DNA of 64,000 nt from Frisingicoccus sp009929615 (GCA_028692275.1 JAQUXR010000001.1:1-64000); one strand, 5' to 3'; shown: positions 1 through 8,378, counted from the stretch's first letter. Notes: generated from the sequence alone by a model not told the origin. Program-made: numbers and translations.

Positions 1-155
1 ACAACTAGCTTGTTATCTTCCCGTTTTTTACTATTTAGGTTGCATCTTTCGATGCGTTCGTTTCTTTTTGAATGTTCTCTATTTAAGAACTTTCGGGATT
101 GTTTTATTGTTTAATTGTCAATGTTCATTGTGTTGCTTACTTTCGCCGTGCAACT
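1..155 (-). other. rRNA operon leader (16S expected beyond left edge)
   Basis: This is the transcribed leader downstream of the strong promoter at 161-189. Read on the minus strand it contains a short hairpin (GTTGC...GCAAC), an AACATTGACAATTAAAC element resembling Firmicute boxA-type leader and spacer sequences, a GTTCT/AGAAC hairpin and a GCATC-GAAA-GATGC hairpin, and no ORF. These are known features of rrn leaders; that a 16S gene starts just outside the window is inference. Confidence 0.6.
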
Positions 156-160
156 GTTAT

Positions 161-189
161 ATAGTAGCATATTGCAAAAATCTTGTCAA
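161..189 (-). promoter_or_regulatory. Strong promoter, probable rrn P
   Basis: Minus-strand TTGACA (189-184), 17-nt spacer, TACTAT (166-161). An A/T-rich tract directly upstream (about 195-235) looks like an UP element. A perfect -35, ideal spacing and UP element suit a stable-RNA promoter. Confidence 0.75.
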
Positions 190-327
190 CACTTTTTCAA
201 CATCTTTTTTTAAAGAAAATTGAAGTTTTTTGCATCTGTTGTCAGGCATCAAAAATGCTTGAACAAACAGTTGCTGACTTTGCTCGCCGACCTTACCAAA
301 AAGACATGATACAGTGTTCAAAGTCGA

Positions 328-416
328 CGGAGAAGGAGGGATTTGAACCCTCGCGCCGCTATTAACGACCTACTCCCTTTCCAGGGGAGCCCCTTCGGCC
401 TCTTGGGTACTTCTCC
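328..416 (-). tRNA. tRNA-Ser (anticodon GGA)
   Basis: An 89-nt type II tRNA on the minus strand. The acceptor stem GGAGAAG pairs with CTTCTCC, the discriminator is G, the anticodon arm is CTCCC-CTGGAAA-GGGAG (anticodon GGA, reading UCC/UCU), there is a long variable arm as expected for serine, and the T arm GGGTTCAAATCCC. It follows tRNA-Ser(UGA) and precedes the rRNA promoter. Confidence 0.95.
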
Positions 417-485
417 AAATAAAGCTGAAAATTATTCATTATGAAATTCTTAATACCGCACTTACTTTTGCAAGCAAATGCTTAA

Positions 486-571
486 CGGAGAAGGTGGGAT
501 TCGAACCCACGGTCCCTTTCGGAATCACTGGTTTTCAAGACCAGCTCCTTAAACCACTCGGACACCTCTCC
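486..571 (-). tRNA. tRNA-Ser (anticodon TGA)
   Basis: An 86-nt type II tRNA on the minus strand. The acceptor GGAGAGG pairs with CTTCTCC (one G-U), the anticodon arm is CTGGT-CTTGAAA-ACCAG (anticodon UGA), with a long variable arm and T arm GTGGGTTCGAATCCCAC. CCA is not encoded. It is transcribed first from the promoter at 588-616. Confidence 0.95.
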
Positions 572-587
572 AAAACAGTGCTTTAAT

Positions 588-616
588 AGTTTAACAGGTC
601 TTAAAATGCTTGTCAA
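588..616 (-). promoter_or_regulatory. Promoter of the tRNA-Ser pair
   Basis: Minus-strand TTGACA (616-611), 17-nt spacer, TAAACT (593-588), placing the start site just upstream of tRNA-Ser(UGA). Between here and the tsaD stop (796) I see only a CATCAG/CTGATG hairpin (about 685-705) without a U-tract. Confidence 0.7.
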
Positions 617-795
617 GCACTTTTCTTATCCTAATATCACACTTCTGCTATTCTGTTCTGCCCTCAAAGGGCGATTAATATCATATCATCAGAATGCCCC
701 TGATGTCAACAATTTAGACCGACTTTTTTTACTAATTTTTTACATACCAAATGTAGTGTTTTGGCCCTTAAAAGCACCACAAAATCCAGTCTATT

Positions 796-1818
796 TTAAC
801 GCTGTCCGATTTTCAAATTGGGGACTGCATTTAAATCCAAGCCGTGACGAGTTCCCTTTAAAAATTCATAATATGCCGCACATCCAATCATAGCCGCATT
901 ATCTGTACACAAAATTGGTGATGGATAATAAAATTTTAAGCCTTCCGCCTCGCAGCCATCCTTCATAGCCTGACGCAATGCGGAATTTGAAGCAACGCCT
1001 CCCGCAAGAACAACCTTATCCATATGATATTCTCTGGCAGCTTCAATACTATGACCGACAATCGAGTCTACCGCTGCCGCCTGAAAGGATGCCGCAACAT
1101 CCGCCCGATTGACTTCTTGATGTTTCATCTCACAGGAATTAATATAGTTTAATACCGAAGATTTCAAGCCACTGAAGCTGAAGTCCAAAGGTGCATCTGA
1201 AATATGAGCTCTCGGAAACGAAATTGCCTTCGGGTCTCCCTCTTTTGACAGCTTATCAATTTTAGGTCCGCCTGGATAACCAAGGCCAATTGCTCTGGCA
1301 ACTTTATCAAAAGCCTCTCCTGCTGCATCATCCCTTGTTTTCCCTATAATTTCATAAACACCGTAGTCTTTTACTAACACAAGATGGGTATGACCGCCAG
1401 ATACTACCATCCCCAAAAATGGAGGCTCTAATTCTTTATTCTCAATATAATTTGCAGAGATATGTCCCTCGATATGATGGACTCCGACTAATGGAATATT
1501 TTTTGCATAACTGATAGCCTTTGCCGCTGCCACGCCAACCAACAAAGCACCAACAAGTCCCGGCCCATATGTCACCCCAATGGCATCCATATCCTCAAGC
1601 TTCATACCCGCATCGCTTAAGGCCTCCCGAATAACCGGATTGATTTTTTCGATATGCTTTCTCGAAGCAATTTCAGGCACAACGCCGCCATAGAGTTTAT
1701 GAAGTTCAATTTGAGATGATATAACATTGGACAGTACTTCTCTTCCATTCTTCACAACTGCCGCTGCAGTCTCATCACAAGAAGATTCTATTGCCAAAAT
1801 ATAAATGTCTTTTTCCAT
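796..1818 (-). CDS. tsaD: tRNA N6-adenosine threonylcarbamoyltransferase
   Basis: TsaD (formerly Gcp/YgjD) is the catalytic subunit that transfers the threonylcarbamoyl group from TC-AMP to A37 of ANN-decoding tRNAs, forming t6A in the cytoplasm. The 340-residue length is usual for the family. Visible are the ASKHA phosphate-binding start (IESSCDETAAA, residues 10-20), the metal-binding HIEGH motif (115-119), the SGGHTH segment (140-145) and a CTDNAA motif near the C terminus. The ATG is preceded by GAGGAATAGATAT. It is the last gene of a run holding tsaE, tsaB and rimI, so most of the t6A machinery sits in one transcription unit. Identification is secure. Confidence 0.97.
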   Translation of the reverse strand: MEKDIYILAIESSCDETAAAVVKNGREVLSNVISSQIELHKLYGGVVPEIASRKHIEKINPVIREALSDAGMKLEDMDAIGVTYGPGLVGALLVGVAAAKAISYAKNIPLVGVHHIEGHISANYIENKELEPPFLGMVVSGGHTHLVLVKDYGVYEIIGKTRDDAAGEAFDKVARAIGLGYPGGPKIDKLSKEGDPKAISFPRAHISDAPLDFSFSGLKSSVLNYINSCEMKHQEVNRADVAASFQAAAVDSIVGHSIEAAREYHMDKVVLAGGVASNSALRQAMKDGCEAEGLKFYYPSPILCTDNAAMIGCAAYYEFLKGTRHGLDLNAVPNLKIGQR

Positions 1819-1830
1819 ATATCTATTCCT

Positions 1831-2739
1831 CTATTCCTCAAAGTTCAATTCCAAAGAGCGTCTGTCTTTTGCCGCATGTGCATTTGGAAAAATTTTTCGC
1901 GTATCTTCCATAAAAACTTCCGGATGCATAATAGCCGGACTATAATGGGTCAACCAAAGTTCTTTTACCCCTGCATCTTTAGCAAGATATGCCGCTTCTT
2001 CAAAGGTCATATGCTTATACTTCACAGCATTATTAATATCTCCCTTTTCCCCATACATACCTTCGCAAATAAATAAATCAGACCCCACTGCATTCTTTCG
2101 AATAGAATCTGTTGGCCGTGTATCCGTTGTGTAAGTAACTTTAATGCCTTTCCTGGCATTCCCAAGTACCATCTCCGGCTCATAACATTTGCCATCCATT
2201 TCAATCTGCTCGCCTTTTTGAAGCCGATTCCATAATTTCAGAGGCACGTCATTGGCTTTTGCTTTTTCCACATCAAAAAGGCCAGCTCTTGGTATAGATA
2301 TACTATAACCGTAACAAGTGATTTTATGGTTTACACGAAAAGCATCAATATGATATCCATGAGCTTCGATATGCTGCTGTGTCTCTGTAAGTTCTATAAA
2401 TTCGATTTTAAAAGGCAGCTCCGGTGCAATAACCCGCAGAGAATTGACAACCCGCTCTAACCCCTTAGGTCCAATCATCAGCAGTGGCTCCGTACGGTCA
2501 GAATTGCCCATTGCCAGCAGTATACCCGGCAGTCCGCTGATATGATCCCCATGAAAATGGGTGATGCATATCACATCCAACGGCCGGAAACTCCAGCCTT
2601 TTTCCCGAACAGAAATCTGGGTCCCTTCCCCACAATCAATTAACAGGCTGCTTCCATTATATCGAAGCATTAAAGATGTAAGCCACCGATATGGCAGCGG
2701 CATCATGCCTCCAGTTCCTAACAAACACAAATCCAACAT
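1831..2739 (-). CDS. rnz: Ribonuclease Z
   Basis: RNase Z is the metallo-beta-lactamase endonuclease that cuts tRNA precursors after the discriminator base, which matters most for tRNA genes lacking an encoded CCA, as the three tRNAs in this window do. At 302 residues it is of short-form length. The zinc motif HFHGDH is at 61-66, an early GTGGMMP segment marks the N terminus, and later metal ligands lie in TTDTRPT and LTHYSPA. It ends 12 nt before tsaD and follows the small zinc protein, so RNase Z is linked to tRNA-modification genes. SD AGAGGAAAAGCT precedes the ATG. Confidence 0.95.
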   Translation of the reverse strand: MLDLCLLGTGGMMPLPYRWLTSLMLRYNGSSLLIDCGEGTQISVREKGWSFRPLDVICITHFHGDHISGLPGILLAMGNSDRTEPLLMIGPKGLERVVNSLRVIAPELPFKIEFIELTETQQHIEAHGYHIDAFRVNHKITCYGYSISIPRAGLFDVEKAKANDVPLKLWNRLQKGEQIEMDGKCYEPEMVLGNARKGIKVTYTTDTRPTDSIRKNAVGSDLFICEGMYGEKGDINNAVKYKHMTFEEAAYLAKDAGVKELWLTHYSPAIMHPEVFMEDTRKIFPNAHAAKDRRSLELNFEE

Positions 2740-2784
2740 AGCTTTTCCTCTTTATATCATTCTCAATCTATTTAACGGCTAAAC

Positions 2785-2807
2785 AGCCGGTCCTTTAAAG
2801 ACCGGCT
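2785..2807 (-). terminator. Hairpin between small zinc protein and rnz
   Basis: AGCCGGTC-TTTAAAG-GACCGGCT on the minus strand overlaps the stop codon of the upstream small protein. The following GTTTAGCC is a poor U-tract, so it is more likely a partial terminator or mRNA-stability hairpin than a strong stop. Confidence 0.5.
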
Positions 2808-3012
2808 ACATAAGTTCTGTTATCTCAGTAACATCCGGTGCATATTTAAAGCCCTGAATCCACCGGTCATAGCAGGCTTCGCACAAATTAAACTGGTGCT
2901 TTTGTCCATCCTTGCCCCGGGAAAAATATCCCCAGACCTTTTCAATAGAAAGAAAATCTTCTTTTTCGATTAAATTTCCACAGCAATGACAAACAATTTT
3001 ATTGTTTTCCAT
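2806..3012 (-). CDS. Small zinc-ribbon-like protein
   Basis: A 68-residue protein of unknown function. Two Cys clusters are visible, CHCC at residues 8-11 and CEAC at 44-47, which would suit a four-ligand zinc site. The rest is charged with no membrane segment or signal peptide. A good SD (AAAGGAG, 7 nt from ATG) supports expression. It lies between rimI and rnz inside the t6A gene run, which hints at a tRNA- or translation-related role, but nothing in the sequence assigns a reaction. Confidence 0.7.
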   Translation of the reverse strand: MENNKIVCHCCGNLIEKEDFLSIEKVWGYFSRGKDGQKHQFNLCEACYDRWIQGFKYAPDVTEITELM

Positions 3013-3099
3013 AATTTACTCCTTTGCATATTCCGTCGCCGTATTTCGACTTTATTATATAAAATCTACGGCACTTAATATATAGGAGATTACTGGTAG

Positions 3100-3543
3100 T
3101 TACGCTTCATGGGACCAGGTCATTAAAACAGCATCTTCTTTTGGCTGCGTATAAAACCCTTTTCGCATGCCACACACCTCAAATCCAAGACTGTTATATA
3201 ATTTTTGTCCTGCCTCATTGCTCGCCCGAACCTCCAGAAAAAACTGTCGAACACCTTTTTCTATCCCTATATCCATCAGTCGTCGGACCATCCATGCCCC
3301 ATACCCCTTCTTTCGGCATTCAGGTGCCACCGCTACATTGACAATTTCACCTTCATCCAAAGCAAAATAGAGACAACAGTATCCGACGATTTCGCCTTCG
3401 TCGTTCTCTGCAGTAATGAGCTCCGAACTCTCCTGTTTCAGAGAATCCGCAAATCCTTCCTTACTCCAGGGGTCTGTAAAGCACTGATTTTCAATAGTCA
3501 CGACCCGTTCCAAGTCTTCAAAGGTCATTTTCCTTATAATCAT
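3100..3543 (-). CDS. rimI: Ribosomal protein S18-alanine N-acetyltransferase
   Basis: A GNAT-fold acetyltransferase of 147 residues. RimI acetylates the N-terminal alanine of ribosomal protein S18; homologues may acetylate other N termini. The acetyl-CoA binding motif is seen as CRKKGYGAWM, with the typical N-terminal MIIRKMTFEDLERV and C-terminal NSLGFEVCGMRKGFY. Its ATG overlaps the tsaB stop (ATGA arrangement), so the two are translationally coupled. The order tsaE-tsaB-rimI-tsaD is common in Firmicutes and supports this name over other GNATs. Confidence 0.93.
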   Translation of the reverse strand: MIIRKMTFEDLERVVTIENQCFTDPWSKEGFADSLKQESSELITAENDEGEIVGYCCLYFALDEGEIVNVAVAPECRKKGYGAWMVRRLMDIGIEKGVRQFFLEVRASNEAGQKLYNSLGFEVCGMRKGFYTQPKEDAVLMTWSHEA

Positions 3544-4247
3544 TTCTGTTTTTCCCGTTCCAGCCGTTCGCGTTCAGCTTGTGATAATCTCAAATATTCC
3601 GGAACATGTTCATCGGCACTTTCGAACCGGCCTTCTTCAAAATAAAGACGTCCCAGAGAAGCCAGGGCACCCGCACGCTGTGCATTTAAATGAGGTGGTG
3701 CAAAACAGCACTTTACCTGAATATGTTCTTCAATATATGCTTTATGCACAGGGACACCGTCGCCAAGAAAGATAACATCTCTGCCCAGCTGATTGATTTC
3801 TTCAACTATGTCACTGATACCCACAGCTTTTTCCCGGCATATAACCCGGAACTCATCTCCCTCAAAGGTATACAGACCTGTGTATACCTGCTGCCGCCGT
3901 GCATCCATAATAGGGCATATCACCTGTTGATTTCCATAGAGATTAAATGCCAATGCATCCACAGTCGGCACATTAATAAGGGGTTTGTCTAAAGCAAGTC
4001 CAAGGCCCTTTGCCGTCGCTGCACCAATTCGAAGGCCCGTAAAAGAACCCGGGCCACCGGATATAACAATCGCATCAATATCTTCTAATTGGATTCCCGT
4101 CATCTTTACAACTTCATCCATCATTGGAAGCAGGGTTTGAGAATGTGTCTTTTTAAAATTCGTTGTATATTCTCCAATCAATTTGTCTTCTGCCATCAAT
4201 GCCACAGAAGCCACCAGACCGGAACTTTCAATCGCCAGCAAAAGCAT
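3540..4247 (-). CDS. tsaB: t6A biosynthesis protein TsaB
   Basis: TsaB is the inactive ASKHA paralogue of TsaD that forms the TsaBDE complex making t6A at tRNA position 37. At 235 residues it has the usual length, begins MLLLAIESSGLVAS like TsaD, and carries the family segment ISGGPGSFTGLRIG, but lacks the HxxxH metal site as expected. Start and stop codons overlap neighbours on both sides (TAATG with tsaE, ATGA with rimI), so the three genes form a tightly coupled unit. Confidence 0.95.
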   Translation of the reverse strand: MLLLAIESSGLVASVALMAEDKLIGEYTTNFKKTHSQTLLPMMDEVVKMTGIQLEDIDAIVISGGPGSFTGLRIGAATAKGLGLALDKPLINVPTVDALAFNLYGNQQVICPIMDARRQQVYTGLYTFEGDEFRVICREKAVGISDIVEEINQLGRDVIFLGDGVPVHKAYIEEHIQVKCCFAPPHLNAQRAGALASLGRLYFEEGRFESADEHVPEYLRLSQAERERLEREKQK

Positions 4248-4681
4248 TATAAAACACCTCCTCTTTCCAATGTGATTTTCCGATAATCAAAACCTCTATC
4301 TAAATCTTTTTCAATCAAAATTCCCACAAAATCTTCAGGAAGTATTTCACGAATAAGATTCGCCCATTCAATCAGACATACCCCTCTGCCATAAATATAA
4401 TCATCAAAGCCTATTTCATCCATCTCTTCCACATCACCAATACGGTAAACATCAAAATGATAAAAGGGCATTCTTCCCTCATCATACTCCTGTAAAATCG
4501 TAAAAGTCGGACTGCTTACGGCTTCTTCAATTCCCAGACCTGCTGCAAATCCCTGGGTAAAGACCGTCTTTCCCACACCCAAATCGCCGGTAAGACAATA
4601 GACATCTCCAGGCTGTGCTTCGCTTCCCATCTTTCTTCCATATTCATATGTTTCGTCTGCTGAAAATGTTTCTGTGACCAT
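4247..4681 (-). CDS. tsaE: t6A biosynthesis ATPase TsaE
   Basis: TsaE is the P-loop ATPase that drives turnover of the TsaBD complex during t6A synthesis. The 144-residue protein has the Walker A GDLGVGKT at 32-39, a switch-like SSPTFTI segment and the C-terminal LIEWANLI motif typical of the family. The stop shares one base with the tsaB start. It is preceded by a ycxB-like gene 7 nt away, probably in the same transcript. Confidence 0.95.
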   Translation of the reverse strand: MVTETFSADETYEYGRKMGSEAQPGDVYCLTGDLGVGKTVFTQGFAAGLGIEEAVSSPTFTILQEYDEGRMPFYHFDVYRIGDVEEMDEIGFDDYIYGRGVCLIEWANLIREILPEDFVGILIEKDLDRGFDYRKITLERGGVL

Positions 4682-4687
4682 TTTTAC

Positions 4688-5266
4688 CTACCTTTTAAAT
4701 TTCAAACGTTTACCATCTACATGACTGGAAATGATTCGTTTCACTTCATCGCTGTCACCCATCTGCTCTTTGGACCAGATAAATGCATTTACTTTTGACA
4801 TATACACAACAATTAAGTTTCCGTATTCTTTAACTTTGACAACTGCAGGCCACTTTAAACGTGTCTGTTTCTTATCCGCCCGTATCATAATTCCTTTTTC
4901 ACTCAATTCATAGTGCAGCGGCTTTGAAAAATAGCCACTGGATGCTGCCTGTTTTTTGGCTTTAAACCAGAGCATCACAGGATTCACTACGGTGTACAAA
5001 GAAAAAATAATCAAAAAAAAGGCAAGATCATTTCTTCCCATAGACCCTATATGCGTAATAAGCCAGATACCTGCTCCAATGCTAATGGCAAGGCCAACCA
5101 GTCCTGACGGTGTTGTGTAGGAATACTCCATCAGAAAGCTGAAAATCTCCTTAGCTCCTGTTTTTATATCAAAAGAAGCCTGTGGCTCCCATACTTCTTC
5201 CTTCTCCGACTCCAGTTCTGTTTCAACTTCTTCCACTTCCGGATTTGTCTTTACATCTTCTTCCAT
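4688..5266 (-). CDS. YcxB-like membrane protein
   Basis: Unknown function. The first in-frame ATG (5305) has no Shine-Dalgarno sequence; I choose the ATG at 5266, preceded by GGGAGG at 10 nt, giving 192 residues. An acidic N-terminal stretch of about 40 residues is followed by two hydrophobic segments (VGLAISIGAGIWLITHIG and LAFFLIIFSLYTVVNPVML) and a C-terminal domain of the YcxB type (HYELSEKGIMI, then WPAVVKVKEY and SKVNAFIWSKEQM). It is the first gene of the t6A run. A second protein with a YcxB-like domain lies at 31826-32293. Confidence 0.75.
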   Translation of the reverse strand: MEEDVKTNPEVEEVETELESEKEEVWEPQASFDIKTGAKEIFSFLMEYSYTTPSGLVGLAISIGAGIWLITHIGSMGRNDLAFFLIIFSLYTVVNPVMLWFKAKKQAASSGYFSKPLHYELSEKGIMIRADKKQTRLKWPAVVKVKEYGNLIVVYMSKVNAFIWSKEQMGDSDEVKRIISSHVDGKRLKFKR

Positions 5267-5307
5267 ATTCTGAGTACCTCCCATAATTAAAGAATCATCT
5301 GACATAT

Positions 5308-5342
5308 AAAAGGCTGGCCCAAGTATATCTCACGCCAGCCTG
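5308..5342 (-). terminator. Terminator after ribU
   Basis: Minus-strand hairpin AGGCTGGC ... GCCAGCCT followed by TTTTAT. It lies 30-60 nt past the ribU stop and upstream of the ycxB-like start. Confidence 0.75.
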
Positions 5343-5352
5343 AATTCCATAT

Positions 5353-5381
5353 ATTATATCATACCCACACTTAAAATTGAA
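5353..5381 (-). promoter_or_regulatory. Candidate promoter for ycxB-t6A operon
   Basis: Minus-strand TTCAAT (5381-5376), 17-nt spacer, TATAAT (5358-5353), the -35 overlapping the end of ribU. The predicted start site falls just before the hairpin at 5308-5342, so that hairpin would sit at the 5' end of this transcript. Confidence 0.45.
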
Positions 5382-5970
5382 GTGGTTTTTTAACCAGTTT
5401 GAAAACATAGTAAGAAACAATCGCCACCAATATACCCTTCACCACATTAAATGGTGTGATACCAATAATAATAATCTTCCACAAACTATCGATTCCCGGT
5501 AAAAATCCCGGTGTCATACCAGCAACATATCCAATCAGTGCATCCACCCCGCCAAACATATTCGAATACAGCGGCAATGTAATAAAATAATTAACAATCA
5601 TTCCTGCTACGCACATCGCAACGGTTCCTGCTGCATAGCCAACAATCAGCTTATGTTTGCCTTTCCATTTTCTATATATAATGCTCAAAGGCAATACATA
5701 GGCACTTCCTACAATAAAGTTTGCCAGTTCACCGGCACCTATCGTCTTCGTTGAAAGAACTTTTAAAATATTCTTAATCAACTCAATAAAAACGCCTGCC
5801 GCCGGTCCAAAACCGAGGCCTCCAAGTACAGCAGGCACATCACTGAACTCAATTCTTAAAAAGCCCAGATACCCTGGTGATTCCAAAAGCATCAGCACAT
5901 AGGCCAAAGCAGAAAATAATCCTACAACTACCAGTTCCCTCGTTGAAAATAATGTTTTTTTAGCTTCCAT
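5371..5970 (-). CDS. ribU: Riboflavin ECF transporter S component
   Basis: RibU is the membrane substrate-binding subunit that pairs with the general ECF module (EcfA, EcfA', EcfT, not in this window) to import riboflavin. The chosen ATG at 5970 has AAAAGGAG upstream; the longer frame to 6036 would run into the riboswitch terminator and is rejected. The 199-residue protein has about six membrane segments and the family features ELVVVGLFSALAYVLML and FSDVPAVLGGLGFGP. Control by the FMN riboswitch at 6068-6178 confirms the flavin substrate. Confidence 0.95.
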   Translation of the reverse strand: MEAKKTLFSTRELVVVGLFSALAYVLMLLESPGYLGFLRIEFSDVPAVLGGLGFGPAAGVFIELIKNILKVLSTKTIGAGELANFIVGSAYVLPLSIIYRKWKGKHKLIVGYAAGTVAMCVAGMIVNYFITLPLYSNMFGGVDALIGYVAGMTPGFLPGIDSLWKIIIIGITPFNVVKGILVAIVSYYVFKLVKKPLQF

Positions 5971-6017
5971 AACTTTCTGTCTCTCCTTTTTAGTAAGGAA
6001 ATTCTCTGTTTGTACGT

Positions 6018-6052
6018 ATAATAAAAGCCCCGACACAAAATTGCGTCAGGGC
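6018..6052 (-). terminator. Riboswitch expression-platform terminator
   Basis: Minus-strand hairpin GCCCTGAC ... GTCGGGGC followed by TTTTATTAT, between the FMN aptamer and the ribU RBS. Placement implies control by premature transcription termination when FMN is bound. Confidence 0.85.
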
Positions 6053-6067
6053 ACAGTAAACACACGT

Positions 6068-6178
6068 CATTTTCTTCCATCCAGACTATAACTGTCGGCT
6101 TCGGAATCTCACCGAATCGGCCTTGCGGCTCGTGGGCTGTACCACCGGTAGGGACTTGCACCCTGCCCTGAAAATTTC
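6068..6178 (-). promoter_or_regulatory. FMN riboswitch (RFN element)
   Basis: The minus strand carries the conserved RFN core: CAGGGCAGGGTGCAAGTCCC, then ACCGGTGGTA, CAGCCCACGAGC, GGTGAGATTCCGAAGCCGAC and CAGTCTGGATGG, closed by a P1 stem TTTTC/GAAAA. It binds FMN and controls ribU through the adjacent terminator. A short ORF reading through it is a shadow. Confidence 0.97.
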
Positions 6179-6197
6179 CTATTATTCTTATTCATAA

Positions 6198-6226
6198 ATT
6201 ATACCGCGATAGCTATATATTTTCAA
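6198..6226 (-). promoter_or_regulatory. Promoter of riboswitch-ribU transcript
   Basis: Minus-strand TTGAAA (6226-6221), 17-nt spacer, TATAAT (6203-6198), ending about 20 nt before the aptamer. Confidence 0.75.
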
Positions 6227-6233
6227 CCTATAT

Positions 6234-8378
6234 TTACAATTTCATTGTCAACTGAATACGTTTTTTCTGCAGGTCCACGCTCATAACTTTGACATCCACT
6301 ACATCGCCTACACTGACAACTTCCATCGGATGTTTAACAAACTTTTTATTTGTCAACTGTGAGATATGAACCAGACCATCCTGATGGACACCGATATCCA
6401 CAAAAGCGCCAAAATCTATAACGTTTCGCACAGTGCCTTTAAGTATCATGCCTTCTTTTAAATCCTTCATTTCCAAAACATCGGTTCTGAGGATTGGCTT
6501 TGGCATCTCATCTCGTGGGTCTCTTCCCGGTTTCTCCAGTTCCTTAACAATATCCTTTAAGGTGATTTCCCCCAGACCTACTTCCTCTCCCAATTTCTTA
6601 TAATCCTTAATCTGGTGGCTCAGTCCGGATAATTTTCCGTCCAGAATATCTGCTTTGGTATATCCAAGTTTTTTTAGTAATGCTTCAGCCGATTTATAAG
6701 TCTCCGGATGAACACTCGTCCGGTCCAAAGGATTGTCTCCGTCAAGAATACGCATAAATCCCGCACACTGCTCAAAAGCCTTTGGTCCAAGCTTTGGCAC
6801 TTTCAAAAGCTGACGTCTGTTTTTAAAACGTCCGTTTTCCTCCCGATAGGCAACGATATTTTTCGCAATCGGTTTGCTGATACCGGAAATATATTCTAAC
6901 AAGGAAGCCGATGCCGTATTCAAATCTACACCCACCCGGTTTACACAGTCTTCAACCGTACCGCCGAGAACATCGTTCAACTTCTTTTGATTCATATCAT
7001 GCTGATACTGACCAACACCAATAGCTTTTGGTTCAATCTTTACCAGTTCTGCCAATGGATCCTGTAAACGCCGTGCAATTGATGCCGCACTTCTCTGTCC
7101 TACATCGAACTCCGGAAATTCTTCCGTGGCCAGCTTGCTTGCTGAATAAACAGAAGCCCCGGCCTCATTGACAATAATATATTCTACCCGGGTATCCAGT
7201 TCCTTTAAAAGCTCAACAATAACCATCTCTGACTCTCTGGATGCCGTACCATTTCCCACAGATATGAGTGTGACTCCATATTTTTTGATAAGATTTTTCA
7301 AAATCTTCTTTGATTCTGCCACTTTTTTCTGAGGTTCTGTCGGATAGATAACTACTGTATCAAGGACTTTACCCGTACCGTCAACCACTGCCAGCTTGCA
7401 GCCTGTCCGAAAAGCAGGGTCCCATCCCAGGACAACTCTTCCGGCAATCGGTGGCTGCATAAGCAGCTGCTCCAGATTCTTTCCGAAAACTTTAATGCCT
7501 CCGTCTTCTGCTTTTTCCGTCAGTTCATTTCGGATTTCCCGTTCAATGGCAGGTGCAATAAGCCGGTGATAACTGTCATTAATCACATCCCTGAGAACTT
7601 CTGCCGTTTCCACACCATCCTGACGGATAACCTGTTTTGCCAGGTAGCGAAGAATCTTTTCTTCCGGTGTTTCTATACGAACACTCAAAAACTTTTCTTT
7701 TTCGCCACGGTTTATAGCCAGGATGCGGTGTCCCGGTATTTTATTGACCGGTTCTTCATAGTCATAATAATTTTCATAAACAGATTTTTCTTTTTCATCT
7801 TTACCTTTGGAAATGACTTTTCCCTCTTGTGAGGTTATTCTACGTATATAAGTCCGGTAGTCTGCCGAATCAGAAATCATTTCAGCCAGAATATCCTTGG
7901 CCCCTTCCAGAGCTTCCTCTGCCGAAACCACACCTTTCTCTTCTGAAATATAGGCTTCCGCTTCCTCTATCAATGGTTTCTTCGTCATTTGGAGCAGAAT
8001 AATATTTGCCAATGGTTCAAGTCCTTTTTCTTTTGCCACTGTTGCTCTCGTCCGACGCTTTGGGCGGTATGGGCGATATAAATCATCTACCGCCACCATG
8101 GTAGCTGCTGCTTCAATCGCTTTTTTCAGTTCATCTGTAAGCTTGCCCTGGTCCTCAATAGAAGACAATACCTGAGCTTTTTTCTCTTCCAGATTTCTAA
8201 GATAGAGAAGCCGTTCATGAAAGTCACGAAGCACCTCATCATTCAAAGAGCCCGTAACCTCTTTTCGGTATCTGGCTATAAAAGGAATGGTATTTCCCTC
8301 ATCAATGAGTTTTATAACTGCTTCACTCTGCCATGGCTTAATATCTAATTCCTGACTTATTGTTTTTATTATATCCAT
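6234..8378 (-). CDS. tex: Tex-family RNA-binding protein
   Basis: Tex-like proteins are conserved cytoplasmic nucleic-acid-binding proteins affecting transcription; the biochemical role is not settled. The 714-residue protein shows the N-terminal helical Tex region, the YqgF/RNase H-like domain (GWDPAFRTGCKLAVVDGTG, about 318-336), helix-hairpin-helix motifs (ISGISKPIAKNIVAYREENG and KVPKLGPKAFEQC) and a C-terminal S1 domain (GTVRNVIDFGAFVDIGVHQD). Order and length match the family. It is bounded by the ribU promoter downstream and the apgM terminator upstream, so it may be transcribed alone. Confidence 0.95.
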   Translation of the reverse strand: MDIIKTISQELDIKPWQSEAVIKLIDEGNTIPFIARYRKEVTGSLNDEVLRDFHERLLYLRNLEEKKAQVLSSIEDQGKLTDELKKAIEAAATMVAVDDLYRPYRPKRRTRATVAKEKGLEPLANIILLQMTKKPLIEEAEAYISEEKGVVSAEEALEGAKDILAEMISDSADYRTYIRRITSQEGKVISKGKDEKEKSVYENYYDYEEPVNKIPGHRILAINRGEKEKFLSVRIETPEEKILRYLAKQVIRQDGVETAEVLRDVINDSYHRLIAPAIEREIRNELTEKAEDGGIKVFGKNLEQLLMQPPIAGRVVLGWDPAFRTGCKLAVVDGTGKVLDTVVIYPTEPQKKVAESKKILKNLIKKYGVTLISVGNGTASRESEMVIVELLKELDTRVEYIIVNEAGASVYSASKLATEEFPEFDVGQRSAASIARRLQDPLAELVKIEPKAIGVGQYQHDMNQKKLNDVLGGTVEDCVNRVGVDLNTASASLLEYISGISKPIAKNIVAYREENGRFKNRRQLLKVPKLGPKAFEQCAGFMRILDGDNPLDRTSVHPETYKSAEALLKKLGYTKADILDGKLSGLSHQIKDYKKLGEEVGLGEITLKDIVKELEKPGRDPRDEMPKPILRTDVLEMKDLKEGMILKGTVRNVIDFGAFVDIGVHQDGLVHISQLTNKKFVKHPMEVVSVGDVVDVKVMSVDLQKKRIQLTMKL

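Noticed and set aside
5928..6161. 77-residue minus-strand ORF over the leader of ribU
   Set aside because: It translates the FMN aptamer and terminator, which are structural RNA.
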